Shown here: positions 52,414 to 63,504 of the stretch, one piece after another
How the letters are laid out: each line of letters starts with the position of its first letter
Numbering within the stretch: position 1 is the stretch's first letter
From: Pseudomonadota bacterium
GTDB lineage: Bacteria > Pseudomonadota > Alphaproteobacteria > Acetobacterales > Acetobacteraceae
Length of the DNA stretch: 63,968 nt
Direction: 5' to 3'
Assembly: GCA_021845985.1 (NCBI GenBank)
Contig: JAJZES010000004.1
Span: 1-63,968 of the forward strand
Notes under the pieces: generated by a model
What the model saw: the letters and a program-made list of their open reading frames with translations, nothing else
What the model was told of the DNA's origin: nothing
The model's database searches: none
Made by a program: the position numbers and the translations under genes

Positions 52414-53574
52414 TCACCACCAGTGCAGCCGGGCCAGTGCCGCCCGCCGCCAGTCATAGGCCGGCCGCATCATCCGCTGTTGCAGCGACAGCGACGGGTA
52501 GTCGGTGTAACCGACGGCGCCGCCGCCGTAATAGACCGCCGGATCGGCCGGGCGCAGCGCGACGCCGAGTCGCAGCCGCTGCACCAGATCGGGATTGGCG
52601 ATAAAGGCGCGGCCGAACGAGATCAGATCGGCGCGGCCGGAGCTCAGCGCCGCCTCGGCGCAGTAGCGGTCGAAGCCGCCATTGGCGATATAGGCGCCGC
52701 CGAAGCGGTCGCGCAGCCGCGACCAACCGAACATCGGCCGCCTTGTGCGCGCCTCCGCGACATGCAGATAGGCGATGTTGCGCACCGACAGCGCCGCCGC
52801 GGCGGCGCCGAACAACGCCGCCGGGTCGCTGTCCTGCATGCCGCCCCAGGGGTTGATCGGTGAGATGCGCACCCCGACACGGCCCGCCGGCCAGACCTCG
52901 CACACCGCCTCGGTCACCTCCAGCAGCAGGCGCAGCCGGTTGGCGATGCTGCCGCCATAGGCGTCGGTGCGGCGGTTGCTGCTGGCGCGCAGGAACTGGT
53001 CGAGCAGGAAGCCGTTGCCGGCATGCAGCTCGATCCCGTCGAAGCCGGCGGCGCGCGCGTTGGCCGCCGCGGCGCGGAACTGCGCCACCACGTCGGCGAT
53101 GCCGGCGGGGCTGAGCGCCTGTGGCACCGGATAGGGCCGCGGCCCGTCGGGCGTCTCGGCCATGCCGGGCGCGGCGATGGCCGAGGGGCCGACCGGCAGC
53201 GCCCCGTCCGGCCGCAGCAGCGGGTGCGCGACCCGGCCGACATGCCAGAGCTGCAGCATGATGCGACCGCCGCGGGCATGCACGGCATCGGTGGTCAGGC
53301 GCCAGCCGGCGACCTGCGCGGCGCTGTGAATGCCCGGCGTGCCCGCCGCGTCGCGGCCCTGCGGCGAGACCTGCGCGCTTTCGGCGATCAGCAATCCGGC
53401 CTCGGCACGCTGGGCATAGTATTCCGCCTGCAAATGGCCGGCGGTGTCGCCCGGCCCGGCGCGCCGGCGGGTCATTGGACTCATCACGACGCGGTTGCTC
53501 AGTGTCAGCTCGCCGAGGCTAACCGGCGCAAACAGGCCGTCGGCGCGTGCCACAATCGACATCTGGTCCATCAT
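52414..53574 (-). CDS. Old Yellow Enzyme family ene-reductase
   Basis: FMN-dependent NAD(P)H:enone reductase of 386 residues. It starts with the OYE strand LFAPVSLGELTLSNRVVMSPMTRRRA. LQLWHVGRVAHP is the FMN/substrate loop, AGFDGIELHAGNGFLLDQFLR holds the conserved His/Asn-type pair region, and SNRRTDAYGGSIANRLRLLLEV is a strict family motif. GFDRYCAEAALSSGRADLISFGRAFIANPDL is the phosphate-binding end. Relatives (NemA, alkene reductases) reduce nitro-esters, N-ethylmaleimide and enones. Three nearby ATGs (53574, 53571, 53562) are possible starts. It is divergent from the methyltransferase pair. Confidence 0.92.
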   Translation of the reverse strand: MMDQMSIVARADGLFAPVSLGELTLSNRVVMSPMTRRRAGPGDTAGHLQAEYYAQRAEAGLLIAESAQVSPQGRDAAGTPGIHSAAQVAGWRLTTDAVHARGGRIMLQLWHVGRVAHPLLRPDGALPVGPSAIAAPGMAETPDGPRPYPVPQALSPAGIADVVAQFRAAAANARAAGFDGIELHAGNGFLLDQFLRASSNRRTDAYGGSIANRLRLLLEVTEAVCEVWPAGRVGVRISPINPWGGMQDSDPAALFGAAAAALSVRNIAYLHVAEARTRRPMFGWSRLRDRFGGAYIANGGFDRYCAEAALSSGRADLISFGRAFIANPDLVQRLRLGVALRPADPAVYYGGGAVGYTDYPSLSLQQRMMRPAYDWRRAALARLHWW

Positions 53575-53720
53575 AGCAATCCGGTGAGGTGGAACGCGGC
53601 TGCACTCTGCATCGATTTGCCGGTGGCGGGCATTCACGACTGCTCTATCTGCAAGGTTCCGCCCCCGGTTCGGCCGCTGCCTGCGGTATCCTTGCCGCGG
53701 TGTGGAACGGAGCAGACCGC

Positions 53721-54464
53721 ATGGCATGGGGCTATGACCGCGGATATTTCATCGACCGGCAACCCGGATGGGATGCCTCCGCCGCGGCGCTGGTGGCGGA
53801 ATTGCGGTGTCTGTTCGAGCTCGCCTCGGCGGTCGAGATCGGCTGCGGCACCGGCAATCTGCTCGCGGCGTTCGTCCGCCACGGGGTCGCCGACGTGCTC
53901 GGGCTGGTCGGGCCGGATACCCCGGAGGAGCTGATGTGTCTGCCGCCGGCACAGCGGCGGGCGTGGGATCTGGACCTGCTGGCGCCGCTCGATCGGCGTT
54001 TCGACATCGCCTGCTCGCTGGAGGTGGCCGAGCATGTCGCCCCCGCCGATGCCGAGCGCTTTGTCGCCATGCTGGTGGCGGCGGCGCCGGTGGTGGTGTT
54101 CGGCGCGGCGATCCCCGGCCAGGGCGGGCCGGGACATGTCAACGAACGGCGGCAATCCTGGTGGGCGGCGCGGTTTGCGCGGCATGGCTATGTTGCCGTC
54201 GATTGCATCCGTTCGGCGCTGTGGGGCACGCCCGGACTGGAATGGTATTATGCCCAGAACGTGCTGGTCTATTGCCTGCCGCGGCTGGTGCCGGCCGGCC
54301 ATGCGCCGGTGACCTGCCCGCTCTATCTCGACCTTGTCGATGAGCGGGTGATGGCGCCGCTGCTGCGCGGGCCGGACAGCATCAAGGGCGCGGTGCAGGC
54401 GCTGCGGCGCGATCTGCGGGCGCTGCGCCAGGCGCTCGCCCGCCGGGCGCGCCGCGCCGCCTGA
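53721..54464 (+). CDS. SAM-dependent methyltransferase, tandem copy 1
   Basis: Class I methyltransferase of 247 residues. Motif I is AVEIGCGTGNLLAAF, then LDRRFDIACSLEVAEHVAP, and the family-specific GQGGPGHVNERRQSWWAARF. The GHVNERRQSWW loop is typical of methyltransferases linked to glycan or surface polysaccharide genes. A C-terminal Arg-rich helix ends the protein. GGAG precedes the ATG at 53721; a longer frame to 53589 overlaps the opposing gene. It is a paralogue of the next gene. Confidence 0.88.
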   Translation: MAWGYDRGYFIDRQPGWDASAAALVAELRCLFELASAVEIGCGTGNLLAAFVRHGVADVLGLVGPDTPEELMCLPPAQRRAWDLDLLAPLDRRFDIACSLEVAEHVAPADAERFVAMLVAAAPVVVFGAAIPGQGGPGHVNERRQSWWAARFARHGYVAVDCIRSALWGTPGLEWYYAQNVLVYCLPRLVPAGHAPVTCPLYLDLVDERVMAPLLRGPDSIKGAVQALRRDLRALRQALARRARRAA

Positions 54465-54495
54465 GCGCCATCACCACAGCAGCAGGGGAAATCCA

Positions 54496-55242
54496 GTGCA
54501 GAGTAACGACATCTATGACCGTGACTATTATGTCGGCAAGCAGGCCGGCTGGTCAGCCGCCGGCGAGGCGATGGCGGCGCGGCTGCTGGCGCTGTTTACC
54601 ATCCGCTCCGCCGTCGCGTTCGGCTGCGGCACCGGCAACTGGCTCGCCGCCCTGGCGCAAAGCGGCGTCGGCGATGTGCTCGGCATCGACGGCAATCCGG
54701 TGCCGCGCGACCTGCTGCGGATCGCCCCCGAGCAGTTCCGCGCCGCCGACATGATGACGCTGGCGCCGCTCGACCGGCGTTTCGACCTCGCCATGTCGCT
54801 CGAATATGCCGAACATCTGCCGTCGTCGCGGGCGGAGGGGTTTGTCGCGCTGCTGACCGCGGCGGCGCCAGTGGTGCTGTTTTCGGCGGCCGTTCCGGGG
54901 CAGGGCGGGCTGGGCCATGTCAACGAGCGGCGGCAATCCTGGTGGGCGGCGCTGTTCGCCCGGCACGGCCATGTGCCGGTCGATTGCATCCGCCCGGCGA
55001 TTTACGGCATGCCCGAGCTGGACTGGTACTACGCGCAGAACACGCTGATCTACTGCGCGCCCGACCATGTCCCGGCGGGGCATGCACCGGTGCGCAACCC
55101 GCTTTATCTCGATCTGCTCGATGATCGGGTGATGCGCGGTCTGGTCGAGCCGCCGGACAGTATCGGCGGCGCACTGCGGGCGCTGCGGCGCGACGCCGGC
55201 TCGCTCGGCGCGGCGCTGCGCCGGCGCGTCGGGCGGCGCTAA
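54496..55242 (+). CDS. SAM-dependent methyltransferase, tandem copy 2
   Basis: Protein of 248 residues, closely paralogous to the gene upstream: YDRDYYVGKQAGWSAAGEAM, AVAFGCGTGNWLAAL, LDRRFDLAMSLEYAEHLP, GQGGLGHVNERRQSWWAALF, ELDWYYAQNTLIYC. Motif I has Phe where copy 1 has Ile. It uses a GTG start with AGGGGAA upstream, 31 bp after copy 1, so it is probably one operon. The duplication looks local; both copies keep all motifs. Confidence 0.88.
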   Translation: MQSNDIYDRDYYVGKQAGWSAAGEAMAARLLALFTIRSAVAFGCGTGNWLAALAQSGVGDVLGIDGNPVPRDLLRIAPEQFRAADMMTLAPLDRRFDLAMSLEYAEHLPSSRAEGFVALLTAAAPVVLFSAAVPGQGGLGHVNERRQSWWAALFARHGHVPVDCIRPAIYGMPELDWYYAQNTLIYCAPDHVPAGHAPVRNPLYLDLLDDRVMRGLVEPPDSIGGALRALRRDAGSLGAALRRRVGRR

Positions 55243-55288
55243 GCAGAGCTTCGTCGGCTGGGATACGGATGGCTTGGCGCACCGAGAG

Positions 55289-55371
55289 CCTCCCTTGTGG
55301 GAGGGGGCCAGCCGCGCAGGACTCGGCGCTTGCGCGACCCCTCACCCCAGCCCTCTCCCCTGAGGGGAGAG
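55289..55371. repeat. REP-like element with two hairpins
   Basis: Two perfect stem-loops in a non-coding gap: CCTCCC-TTGT-GGGAGG (55289-55304) and CTCTCCCC-TGA-GGGGAGAG (55353-55371). The intervening ACCCCTCACCCCAGCCCTCTC resembles a widespread bacterial intergenic repeat. It lies between converging genes (methyltransferase and bamE) and may end transcription from either side. Confidence 0.6.
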
Positions 55372-55418
55372 CGAGCACGGGCGCCGGGCAACCGCCTGGG
55401 TTGCGCGCGTGCCTCGGT

Positions 55419-55922
55419 TCAGTAGTTGCCCGGGGTGTTGGTCGAGGCCGGGCCGGTCGGCGCGATCTCACCTGTCGGGTTGAAGCGGCCGATATTGCCG
55501 AGCAATTGCTGCATCAGCGTCGCCTCGCTGCCCGGCGAGGGCGTGGTGCGGGCGACGACCTGCACCGGCAGCGCATCGGCCTTGTCCTTGTGCACGATCG
55601 TCCGCAGTACCCCGGCGGGGTCGAAGGTGAGTTCGAACACATTCTGCGACCGTACGTACTGAGTGCCGCCGATCTTCGGGCGCGTCACCTGTGAGACATA
55701 GATCCAGGTGCTGTCGTCGAACGGCGCCTTGACCGTCGGCGAGCCGATCAGCGCGGTGACATCCTGGCGCGTCGAGGTGCCGGGGACGAGCTGCACCAGT
55801 TCATCGGGATCGACCTGGCTGCCGCGTGCCTGCGGCGGGTAGGACCACAGCGCGCTGCTGCAGCCGCCAAGCGGCAGGGCAAGCAGCAGACTCAGGCAGA
55901 GCGGGCGGAGACGCACGGGCAA
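55419..55922 (-). CDS. bamE: Outer membrane assembly lipoprotein BamE
   Basis: Accessory lipoprotein of the BAM complex, 167 residues. The signal peptide ends in the lipobox LGGC (Cys 21). The SmpA/OmlA domain has DELVQLVPGTSTRQDVTALIGSPTV and STWIYVSQVTRPKIGG, then NVFELTFDPAGVLRTI. A Gly/Pro/Asn-rich tail follows. The start is a TTG (55920-55922) with AAAGGA upstream; a GTG two codons in (55916) is possible. It is divergent from the bc1-chaperone gene. Confidence 0.9.
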   Translation of the reverse strand: MPVRLRPLCLSLLLALPLGGCSSALWSYPPQARGSQVDPDELVQLVPGTSTRQDVTALIGSPTVKAPFDDSTWIYVSQVTRPKIGGTQYVRSQNVFELTFDPAGVLRTIVHKDKADALPVQVVARTTPSPGSEATLMQQLLGNIGRFNPTGEIAPTGPASTNTPGNY

Positions 55923-55945
55923 AACGGGTCCTTTCGGCGGCGGCG

Positions 55946-55973
55946 ATTGACCGGGCAGAGACGGATGCTACCT
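55946..55973 (+). promoter_or_regulatory. Possible promoter of the chaperone-DUF177 genes
   Basis: ATTGAC (55946-55951), 16-bp spacer and CTACCT (55968-55973), resembling the alphaproteobacterial CTTGAC/CTATAT type weakly. It lies about 75 bp before the GTG at 56049 in the divergent gap with bamE. Confidence 0.35.
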
Positions 55974-56048
55974 GTGGCGTGTCATGCGGGCGGCGGCGTT
56001 GTCAACTGATCCACCGACCGGCCCGCCGACGCCGAGGAGAACAGCGAC

Positions 56049-56588
56049 GTGATAGGCTTCCTGCGCCGTCCCCGCCAGGAGCGGACGGGTTTCCTGCTGT
56101 ATGGCGTCGCGGTGGCGGCGGCGCGGGAGCCGCTGCTCTATACCACGCTCGCCGCGCCGGACACGCTGGACGGGCGTTTCGACCTCGTCGGACTGCATGC
56201 TTTCTTGCTGATGCGCCGGCTGGCCGGAGCCGCGCCGCCGGGACCGGCGCTGGCGCAGGCGGTGTTCGATGCCATGTTCCATGACATGGACCATACGCTG
56301 CGCGAACTCGGCGTCGGCGACCTGTCGGTGAGCAAGAAGGTGCGGCAGATGTGGGAGGCGTTCCACGGCCGCGCCGCCGCCTATGAGGCCGCCCTGGCCG
56401 AGGACGCCGATCCGGCCGCGCTGGCCGCGGCGCTGGCGCGCAACGTCTGGCGCGGTGCGGCGGCGCCGCAGGCGGCGGCGCTGGCACGGCTGGCGCGGGC
56501 GCAGGCGGCGCATCTGGCGGCGCAGCCGATTGAGGCGTTCGCCACCGGCAGCGCCGCGTTCCTGCCGGCGGCGGCGGCGCTGGCATGA
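56049..56588 (+). CDS. Ubiquinol-cytochrome c chaperone family protein
   Basis: Protein of 179 residues related to the mitochondrial Cbp3/UQCC1 chaperone domain, which assists assembly of the cytochrome bc1 complex. Landmarks are VAVAAAREPLLYTTLAAPDTLDGRFDLVGLHAF, FDAMFHDMDHTLRELGVGDL and SVSKKVRQMWEAFHGRAAAY, all characteristic of the family. GTG start with a strong GAGGAG. Overlaps the DUF177 gene by 4 bp, as in many alphaproteobacteria. Confidence 0.93.
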   Translation: MIGFLRRPRQERTGFLLYGVAVAAAREPLLYTTLAAPDTLDGRFDLVGLHAFLLMRRLAGAAPPGPALAQAVFDAMFHDMDHTLRELGVGDLSVSKKVRQMWEAFHGRAAAYEAALAEDADPAALAAALARNVWRGAAAPQAAALARLARAQAAHLAAQPIEAFATGSAAFLPAAAALA

Positions 56589-57079
56589 CCGCGGCCGAGT
56601 TTCACCGCCCGTTTGCCGCCGACCGCATCAGCCCCGGCGGCAGCGCCCAGGAGGTGACGGCGACGGCGGCGGAATGCGCCGCCCTGGCGCTGCGTCTGGC
56701 CATTCCGGCGGTGCTGTCGCTTGGCTGCCGGTTTCACCTGCGCAGGATGGAGGGCGGGCGGATCGCCGCGTCGGGCGAGCTGCGTGCACGGCTGGTGCGC
56801 GATTGCGTGGTGACGCTGGAGCCGTTCGAGGCCGCCATCGCCGAGTCGTTCCGCATCGTCTTCGTTCCCGCCGAGGCCATCGAGGAGCGGCTCGACCTCG
56901 AAGCCGACGACGAAGTGCCCTATGAAGCCGGGGCGATCGACCTTGGCGAGGCGGCGGTCGAGCAGGTGGCGCTGACCCTCGACCCCTATCCGCGCCGGCC
57001 CGGCGCCGCCCTGCCCGAGGCGGCGGCGGAGGAGGCGCCGTCGCCCTTTGCCGTACTGGCGCGGCGCGACCGCGGCTGA
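56585..57079 (+). CDS. DUF177 (YceD family) protein
   Basis: Protein of 164 residues. EFHRPFAADRI at the start, LSLGCRFHLRRMEGGRIAASG, ARLVRDCVVTLEPFEAAI and the acidic DLEADDEVPYEAGAIDLGEAAVEQVALTLDPYPR match DUF177. The family sits upstream of rpmF and is linked to 23S rRNA/ribosome assembly. Here too rpmF follows, after a 139-bp gap containing its own promoter. Confidence 0.92.
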   Translation: MTAAEFHRPFAADRISPGGSAQEVTATAAECAALALRLAIPAVLSLGCRFHLRRMEGGRIAASGELRARLVRDCVVTLEPFEAAIAESFRIVFVPAEAIEERLDLEADDEVPYEAGAIDLGEAAVEQVALTLDPYPRRPGAALPEAAAEEAPSPFAVLARRDRG

Positions 57080-57083
57080 GCGG

Positions 57084-57112
57084 CTTGCGGGCGGACAGGC
57101 CCTCTGCTAATC
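57084..57112 (+). promoter_or_regulatory. Predicted promoter of rpmF
   Basis: CTTGCG (57084-57089), 17-bp spacer and CTAATC (57107-57112), fitting the alphaproteobacterial CTTGAC-N17-CTATAT pattern. It starts 5 bp after the DUF177 stop and would serve rpmF-plsX-fabH. Confidence 0.5.
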
Positions 57113-57218
57113 CCGCGCGCTCGTTATTGCCATATTGTGACGGCAACCGCCCGGCAGAGGCAGGCCCACCCCAGGCCGCACCCGGCCGGGGCCGCACGCA
57201 GAACCGGAGATAGATCGG

Positions 57219-57419
57219 ATGGCCGTCCCCAAGAGAAAGACCTCCCCGTCGCGGCGGGGCATGCGGCGCAGCCATGAGGCGTTGACGCATGAGGCGCATG
57301 CCGAGTGCCCGAACTGCGGCGAACTCAAGCGCCCCCACAATGTCTGCGGCCATTGCGGCCATTATGACGGGCGCGAGGTGGTTCCGGTCGGCAAGGCGTT
57401 GAAGGCCGTCCGTATCTGA
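57219..57419 (+). CDS. rpmF: 50S ribosomal protein L32
   Basis: Ribosomal protein of 66 residues. [20 protein letters not shown] is the family start. The zinc ribbon has two Cys pairs: CPNCGE and [20 protein letters not shown] precedes the ATG. It is followed after 31 bp by plsX, the classic rpmF-plsX-fabH order. Confidence 0.98.
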   Translation: MAVPKRKTSPSRRGMRRSHEALTHEAHAECPNCGELKRPHNVCGHCGHYDGREVVPVGKALKAVRI

Positions 57420-57450
57420 ACCGGCGTACGCTCGGCGGGCGGCCGCGGGG

Positions 57451-58527
57451 ATGAGCGAGGCGTACACGCTGGCGGTGGATGGCATGGGCGGCGATGGTGC
57501 GCCCGATGTCGTGGTCGAAGGGCTGGCCATCGCCGCGGAACGCCATCCTGCGGCGCGCTTCCTGTTGGTCGGCGATGAGGCGCGGCTGGCGCCGCTGCTC
57601 AAGCGGCACCGCCGCGCGGCGGCGCAGTGCACCCTGCGCCACGCCCCCGACACCATCGCCGGCGATCTCAAGCCGACCGCGGCGCTGCGCCTGCGCGGCG
57701 CCTCGATGCGGGTGGCGATCGACGCGGTGGCGGGCAAGGAGGCGGCGGGTGTGGTCACCGCCGGCAACACCGGGGCGCTGCTGGCGCTGGCCAAGATCAT
57801 CATCAAGACGCTGCCCGGCATCGCCCGGCCGGCGATGGCGGCGATCGGCCCGTCGGCGCGCGGCGACGTGGTGATGCTCGATCTCGGCGCCAACGTCGCC
57901 TGCGACAGCCGCAACCTGGTCGAGTTTGCGGTGATGGGCGATGTGTTCGCGCGCACCGTGCTCGGCCTGCCGCAGCCGACCATCGGCCTGCTGAATGTCG
58001 GCGCCGAGGAGTTGAAGGGCGACGACCGGGTGCGCCAGGCCGCCGAGGTGCTGCGGGTAAGCTGGCTGGCGCCGCAATTCCACGGCTTCGTCGAGGGCCA
58101 TGACATCGCCGCCGGCACCACCGACGTTATCGTCACCGATGGCTTTACCGGCAATGTCGCGCTGAAAACCGCCGAGGGCGCGCTCAAACTGGTCGGCGTG
58201 TTGCTGCGTCAGGTGTTCTCCTCCTCGGTGTCGGCGCGGCTCGGCTATCTGCTGGCGCGGCCGGGGCTGGACCGGCTGCGCGAATGGCTCGATCCGGGGC
58301 GCTACAACGGCGCCGTCATGCTCGGGCTGAACGGCGTGGTGGTGAAGTCGCACGGCGGCACCGACGCGCCCGGCTTCGCCCATGCCGTCGATGTGGCGAT
58401 GGACATGGTGACGCATCATTTCAACGACCGCATGCGCGAGGGCCTGGCGCGCATCGTGTTTCCGCAGACAGGCGCGGGATCGGGAGATGGACCTGCCAAC
58501 GGCCCAAGACTTGCTGCCGCGCGCTGA
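57451..58527 (+). CDS. plsX: Phosphate acyltransferase PlsX
   Basis: Converts acyl-ACP to acyl-phosphate for phospholipid synthesis. It has 358 residues. Family landmarks are LAVDGMGGDGAPDVVVEG, the segment GVVTAGNTGALLALAKII, LDLGANVACDSRNLVEFAVMG and VTDGFTGNVALKTAEG. The last 40 bp overlap the proposed fabH start. Confidence 0.97.
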   Translation: MSEAYTLAVDGMGGDGAPDVVVEGLAIAAERHPAARFLLVGDEARLAPLLKRHRRAAAQCTLRHAPDTIAGDLKPTAALRLRGASMRVAIDAVAGKEAAGVVTAGNTGALLALAKIIIKTLPGIARPAMAAIGPSARGDVVMLDLGANVACDSRNLVEFAVMGDVFARTVLGLPQPTIGLLNVGAEELKGDDRVRQAAEVLRVSWLAPQFHGFVEGHDIAAGTTDVIVTDGFTGNVALKTAEGALKLVGVLLRQVFSSSVSARLGYLLARPGLDRLREWLDPGRYNGAVMLGLNGVVVKSHGGTDAPGFAHAVDVAMDMVTHHFNDRMREGLARIVFPQTGAGSGDGPANGPRLAAAR

Positions 58528-59512
58528 CCCCGGCGGGCGCGCGGTGTTGCGCGCGGTGCTGGCCGGCATAGGCGGCTATCTGCCCGAGACGGTGGTGAGC
58601 AACGACGACCTCGCGCGCACCGTCGAGACTTCGGATGCGTGGATCCGCGAGCGCACCGGCATCGGCCAGCGCCACATCGCGCAGAAACACGAGAGCTGCG
58701 CCTTCATGGCGACGCGGGCGGCGGCGGCGGCGCTGGCCGATGCCGGGGCCGAGGCGGCGGAGGTCGATGCCATCATCCTGGCCACGGCGACGCCGGACGA
58801 GGCGTTTCCGGCCACCGCGCTGCGGGTGCAGGCGGCGCTCGGCGCCGGCGGCTTCGGTTTCGACCTGTCGGCGGCATGCAGCGGCTTCATCTATGCGCTG
58901 TCGATGGCCGACGCGGTGATCCGCACCGGCCAGGCGCGCGGCGTGCTGGTGATCGGCAGCGAGGTCTATTCGCGCATCCTCAACTGGCAGGACCGCAATA
59001 CCTGCGTGCTGTTCGGCGACGGCGCCGGGGCGGTGTTCCTGCGCGCCGCGCCGGGCACTGGGCTGGGCAGCGACCGCGGCATTCTTTCGACCCATCTGCA
59101 CGCCGATGGCCGGCTCGGCGACATTCTCTATGTCGATGGCGCGGTCGGCCAGCCGGAGCGGTCCGGGCATCTGGTGATGCACGGCAAGGAGGTGTTCCGC
59201 CACGCCGTGCACCGCTTGTCCGAGGCGGTCGATGAGGCGCTGGCGGCCAACGGGCTGGAGCGCGACGCGGTCGATTGGCTGGTGCCGCACCAGGCCAACA
59301 TGCGCATCGTCGAGAGCATCCGCAAACGCCTCGGCCTGCCGCTGGAGCGGGTGGTGCGCAGCATCGAGCGCCACGCCAACACCTCGGCGGCGTCGATCCC
59401 GCTGGCCCTGGCCGAGGTGCATGGCCAGGGCAAGCTGCGACCGGGGCAGTTGCTGCTGCTGGAGGCGCTGGGCGGCGGGCTGACCTGGGGCTCGGCGCTG
59501 GTGCGGCTGTGA
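58487..59512 (+). CDS. fabH: Beta-ketoacyl-ACP synthase III FabH
   Basis: Starts fatty acid synthesis by condensing acetyl-CoA with malonyl-ACP. It has 341 residues. The catalytic triad is C131 (SAACSGFIYAL), His in LVPHQANMRI and Asn in HANTSAASIP. SDAWIRERTGIGQRHIA is the usual N-terminal stretch. The ATG at 58487 gives about 22 residues more than most FabHs and overlaps plsX by 41 bp; a GTG within GRAVLRAVLAG is an alternative start. It converges with livF. Confidence 0.96.
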   Translation: MDLPTAQDLLPRADPGGRAVLRAVLAGIGGYLPETVVSNDDLARTVETSDAWIRERTGIGQRHIAQKHESCAFMATRAAAAALADAGAEAAEVDAIILATATPDEAFPATALRVQAALGAGGFGFDLSAACSGFIYALSMADAVIRTGQARGVLVIGSEVYSRILNWQDRNTCVLFGDGAGAVFLRAAPGTGLGSDRGILSTHLHADGRLGDILYVDGAVGQPERSGHLVMHGKEVFRHAVHRLSEAVDEALAANGLERDAVDWLVPHQANMRIVESIRKRLGLPLERVVRSIERHANTSAASIPLALAEVHGQGKLRPGQLLLLEALGGGLTWGSALVRL

Positions 59513-59528
59513 CCGCCCGCTCCGCCGG

Positions 59529-60244
59529 TCAGTGGCCGCCTTCGAGATAGGCGGCGCGGATTTCCGGCCGCGCCAGCAATTCGGCGCCGCCGCCGGCCAT
59601 GGTGATGGCGCCGTTGACCAGCACATAGCCGCGATGGGCGAGGCGCAGCGCCTGAAAGGCGTTCTGCTCGACCAGCAGGACGGTCAGCCCGGTGCTGCGG
59701 TTGAGATCGCGGATGGCGCCGAAAATCTGCCGCACCACCAGCGGCGCGAGGCCGAGCGACGGCTCATCGAGCAGCAGCAGGCGCGGCCGGCTCATCAGCG
59801 CGCGGCCGATTGCCAGCATCTGCTGCTCGCCGCCCGACAGCGTGCCGCCGCGCTGCGCCTGCCGCTCCTTGAGCCGGGGAAACAGCGCAAACACCTGCTC
59901 GATGGTCTCGCCGACCATGCCGCTGGCGTGGCCGTGCGCGCCCATCAGCAGGTTTTCATGCACCGTCATGCGCGGAAAGATGCGCCGCCCCTCCGGCGAC
60001 TGGGCGAGGCCGCGCCGCATGATCTGATAGGTCGGCAGTTGGGTGATGTCCTGGCCATCATAGACGATGGCGCCGTGGCGGGCGCGTGGGGTGCCGCAAA
60101 TGGTCATCATCAGCGTCGATTTGCCGGCGCCGTTGGCGCCGATCAGGGTGACGATCTCGCCCTCGTTGACCTCCAGATCGACGCCCTTGAGCGCCTGGAT
60201 AGCGCCATAGAACGCGGTGACGCCGCTGAGGCGGAGCAGCGTGC

Positions 60245-60248
<4 letters not shown>
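59529..60248 (-). CDS. livF: Branched-chain amino acid-type ABC transporter ATPase LivF
   Basis: Second ATPase of a HAAT-type importer, 239 residues. Walker A GANGAGKST, signature LSGGEQQMLAIGRAL, Walker B LLLLDEPSLGLAP. The LivF-specific start LRLSGVTAFYGAIQALKGVDL is present. It overlaps livG by 4 bp and is the last gene of livH-livM-livG-livF. The substrate could be branched-chain amino acids, urea, amides or aromatic acids. Confidence 0.95.
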
Positions 60249-61093
<845 letters not shown>

Positions 61094-61094
61094 C

Positions 61095-62362
61095 TCAGCC
61101 CCGTCCTTCCGCCACCAGTTCGGCGGCAATCTCGCGCCGCGTCCCGAGCGCAATCGAGGGCGTGCGTCCGGCCACCAGCCCGCGCGGGCGCAGCACCATC
61201 ATCACCACCAGCGCCAGACCAAAGATCAACATGCGGTACTCAGCAAAATCGCGGAACAGTTCGGTGCCGCCGATCATCACCAGCGCGGCGAGCGCCACGC
61301 CAAGCTGGCTGCCCAGGCCGCCAAGCACGACGATGGACAGCACCAGCGCGCTTTCCATGAAGTTGAAACTCTCCGGGCTGATGAAGCCCTGACGGGTGGC
61401 GAAGAAGGCGCCGGCGAAACCGCCGAACATGGCGCCGATGGCGAAGGCGGTGAGTTTCGTCGTGGTGACGTTGATGCCGAGCGAGCGGCAGGCGATCTCG
61501 TCTTCCCGCAACGCTTCCCAGGCCCGGCCGAGCGGCAGCCGACGCAGCCGCAGCGACACCCAGTTGGTCAGCAGCGCCAGCGCCAGGATGACGTAATACA
61601 GAAACACGAAGCGCTGGGTGATGCTGTAGTCGAGATGGAAGAAGCCGGCGAAGCTGTCGGGGTCGCCGCTGGCGTTGAACTTCAGCCCGAACAGGGTCGG
61701 CCGCGGGATGTCGGTGATGCCGTTCGAGCCGTTGGTCAGGCTGGTCCAGTTGATCAGCACGACGCGGATGATCTCGCCGAAGGCCAGGGTGACGATGGCG
61801 AGATAGTCGCCGCGCAGCCGCAGCACCGGGAAGCCGAGCATGATGCCCCACAGCGCCGCCAGCAGCCCGGCCACCGGCAGCGTCGTCCAGAAGCCGAGAT
61901 GCCAGGTGGTGGACAGCAGCGCGTAGGAATAGGCGCCGACGGCGTAGAACGCGACATAACCGAGGTCGAGCAGGCCGGCGAGGCCGACAACGATGGTCAG
62001 CCCCCAGCCCAGCATCACATAGGTCAGCACCAGGATGCCGGTGTCGAGCATGTAGCGCCCGCCATAAAGCGGCAGGGTGAGGGCCAGCACCAGAAACACC
62101 GGCGCGACATAGCGGCCGGCGCGGGTCATGCCGGCGGCCAGCCGCCGCGGCGTCGCGGTGCCGGCCGGCCGGACGTGCAGCCACAGCAGCATCGCAAGCC
62201 GCCCGACGAACACCGCGGCGACGATCAGCACCAGCGCCCAGGGACGCCCGACCAGGATCAGGCCGCTATCGGTCGGCACCAGATGCAGCCCGATGAGCGC
62301 CACGAACAGGCCGAAGGCGACCAGGGCGGAGAGCGCCGCGTCGCGCAGCGCCGAGGCGAGTT

Positions 62363-62366
<4 letters not shown>
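61095..62366 (-). CDS. livM: Branched-chain amino acid-type ABC permease LivM
   Basis: Membrane permease of 423 residues with about ten helices. LivM landmarks are LGYVAFYAVGAYSYALL, LRLRGDYLAIVTLAFGEIIRVVL, NGSNGITDIPRP, the coupling-helix segment GRAWEALREDEIACRSLGIN and LGGLGSQLGVALAALVMIGG. The first about 100 residues hold two or three extra helices. ATGA overlap with livH fixes the start at 62366. Confidence 0.95.
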
Positions 62367-63277
<911 letters not shown>

Positions 63278-63428
63278 CCCCTGTACTCCCGGTCTGCCGG
63301 ACCCCGACGCAAGCGTTGACCGAAGCACGGGGTTGCGTTCGGCGCAAGCCTGTCTGTTGCGCCAGGATGACGCAAAGGGGGGTTCACAGGCCGCGCCCGG
63401 GTTGCTATGAGCCGGCGGCGCGATCGGT

Positions 63429-63504
<76 letters not shown>

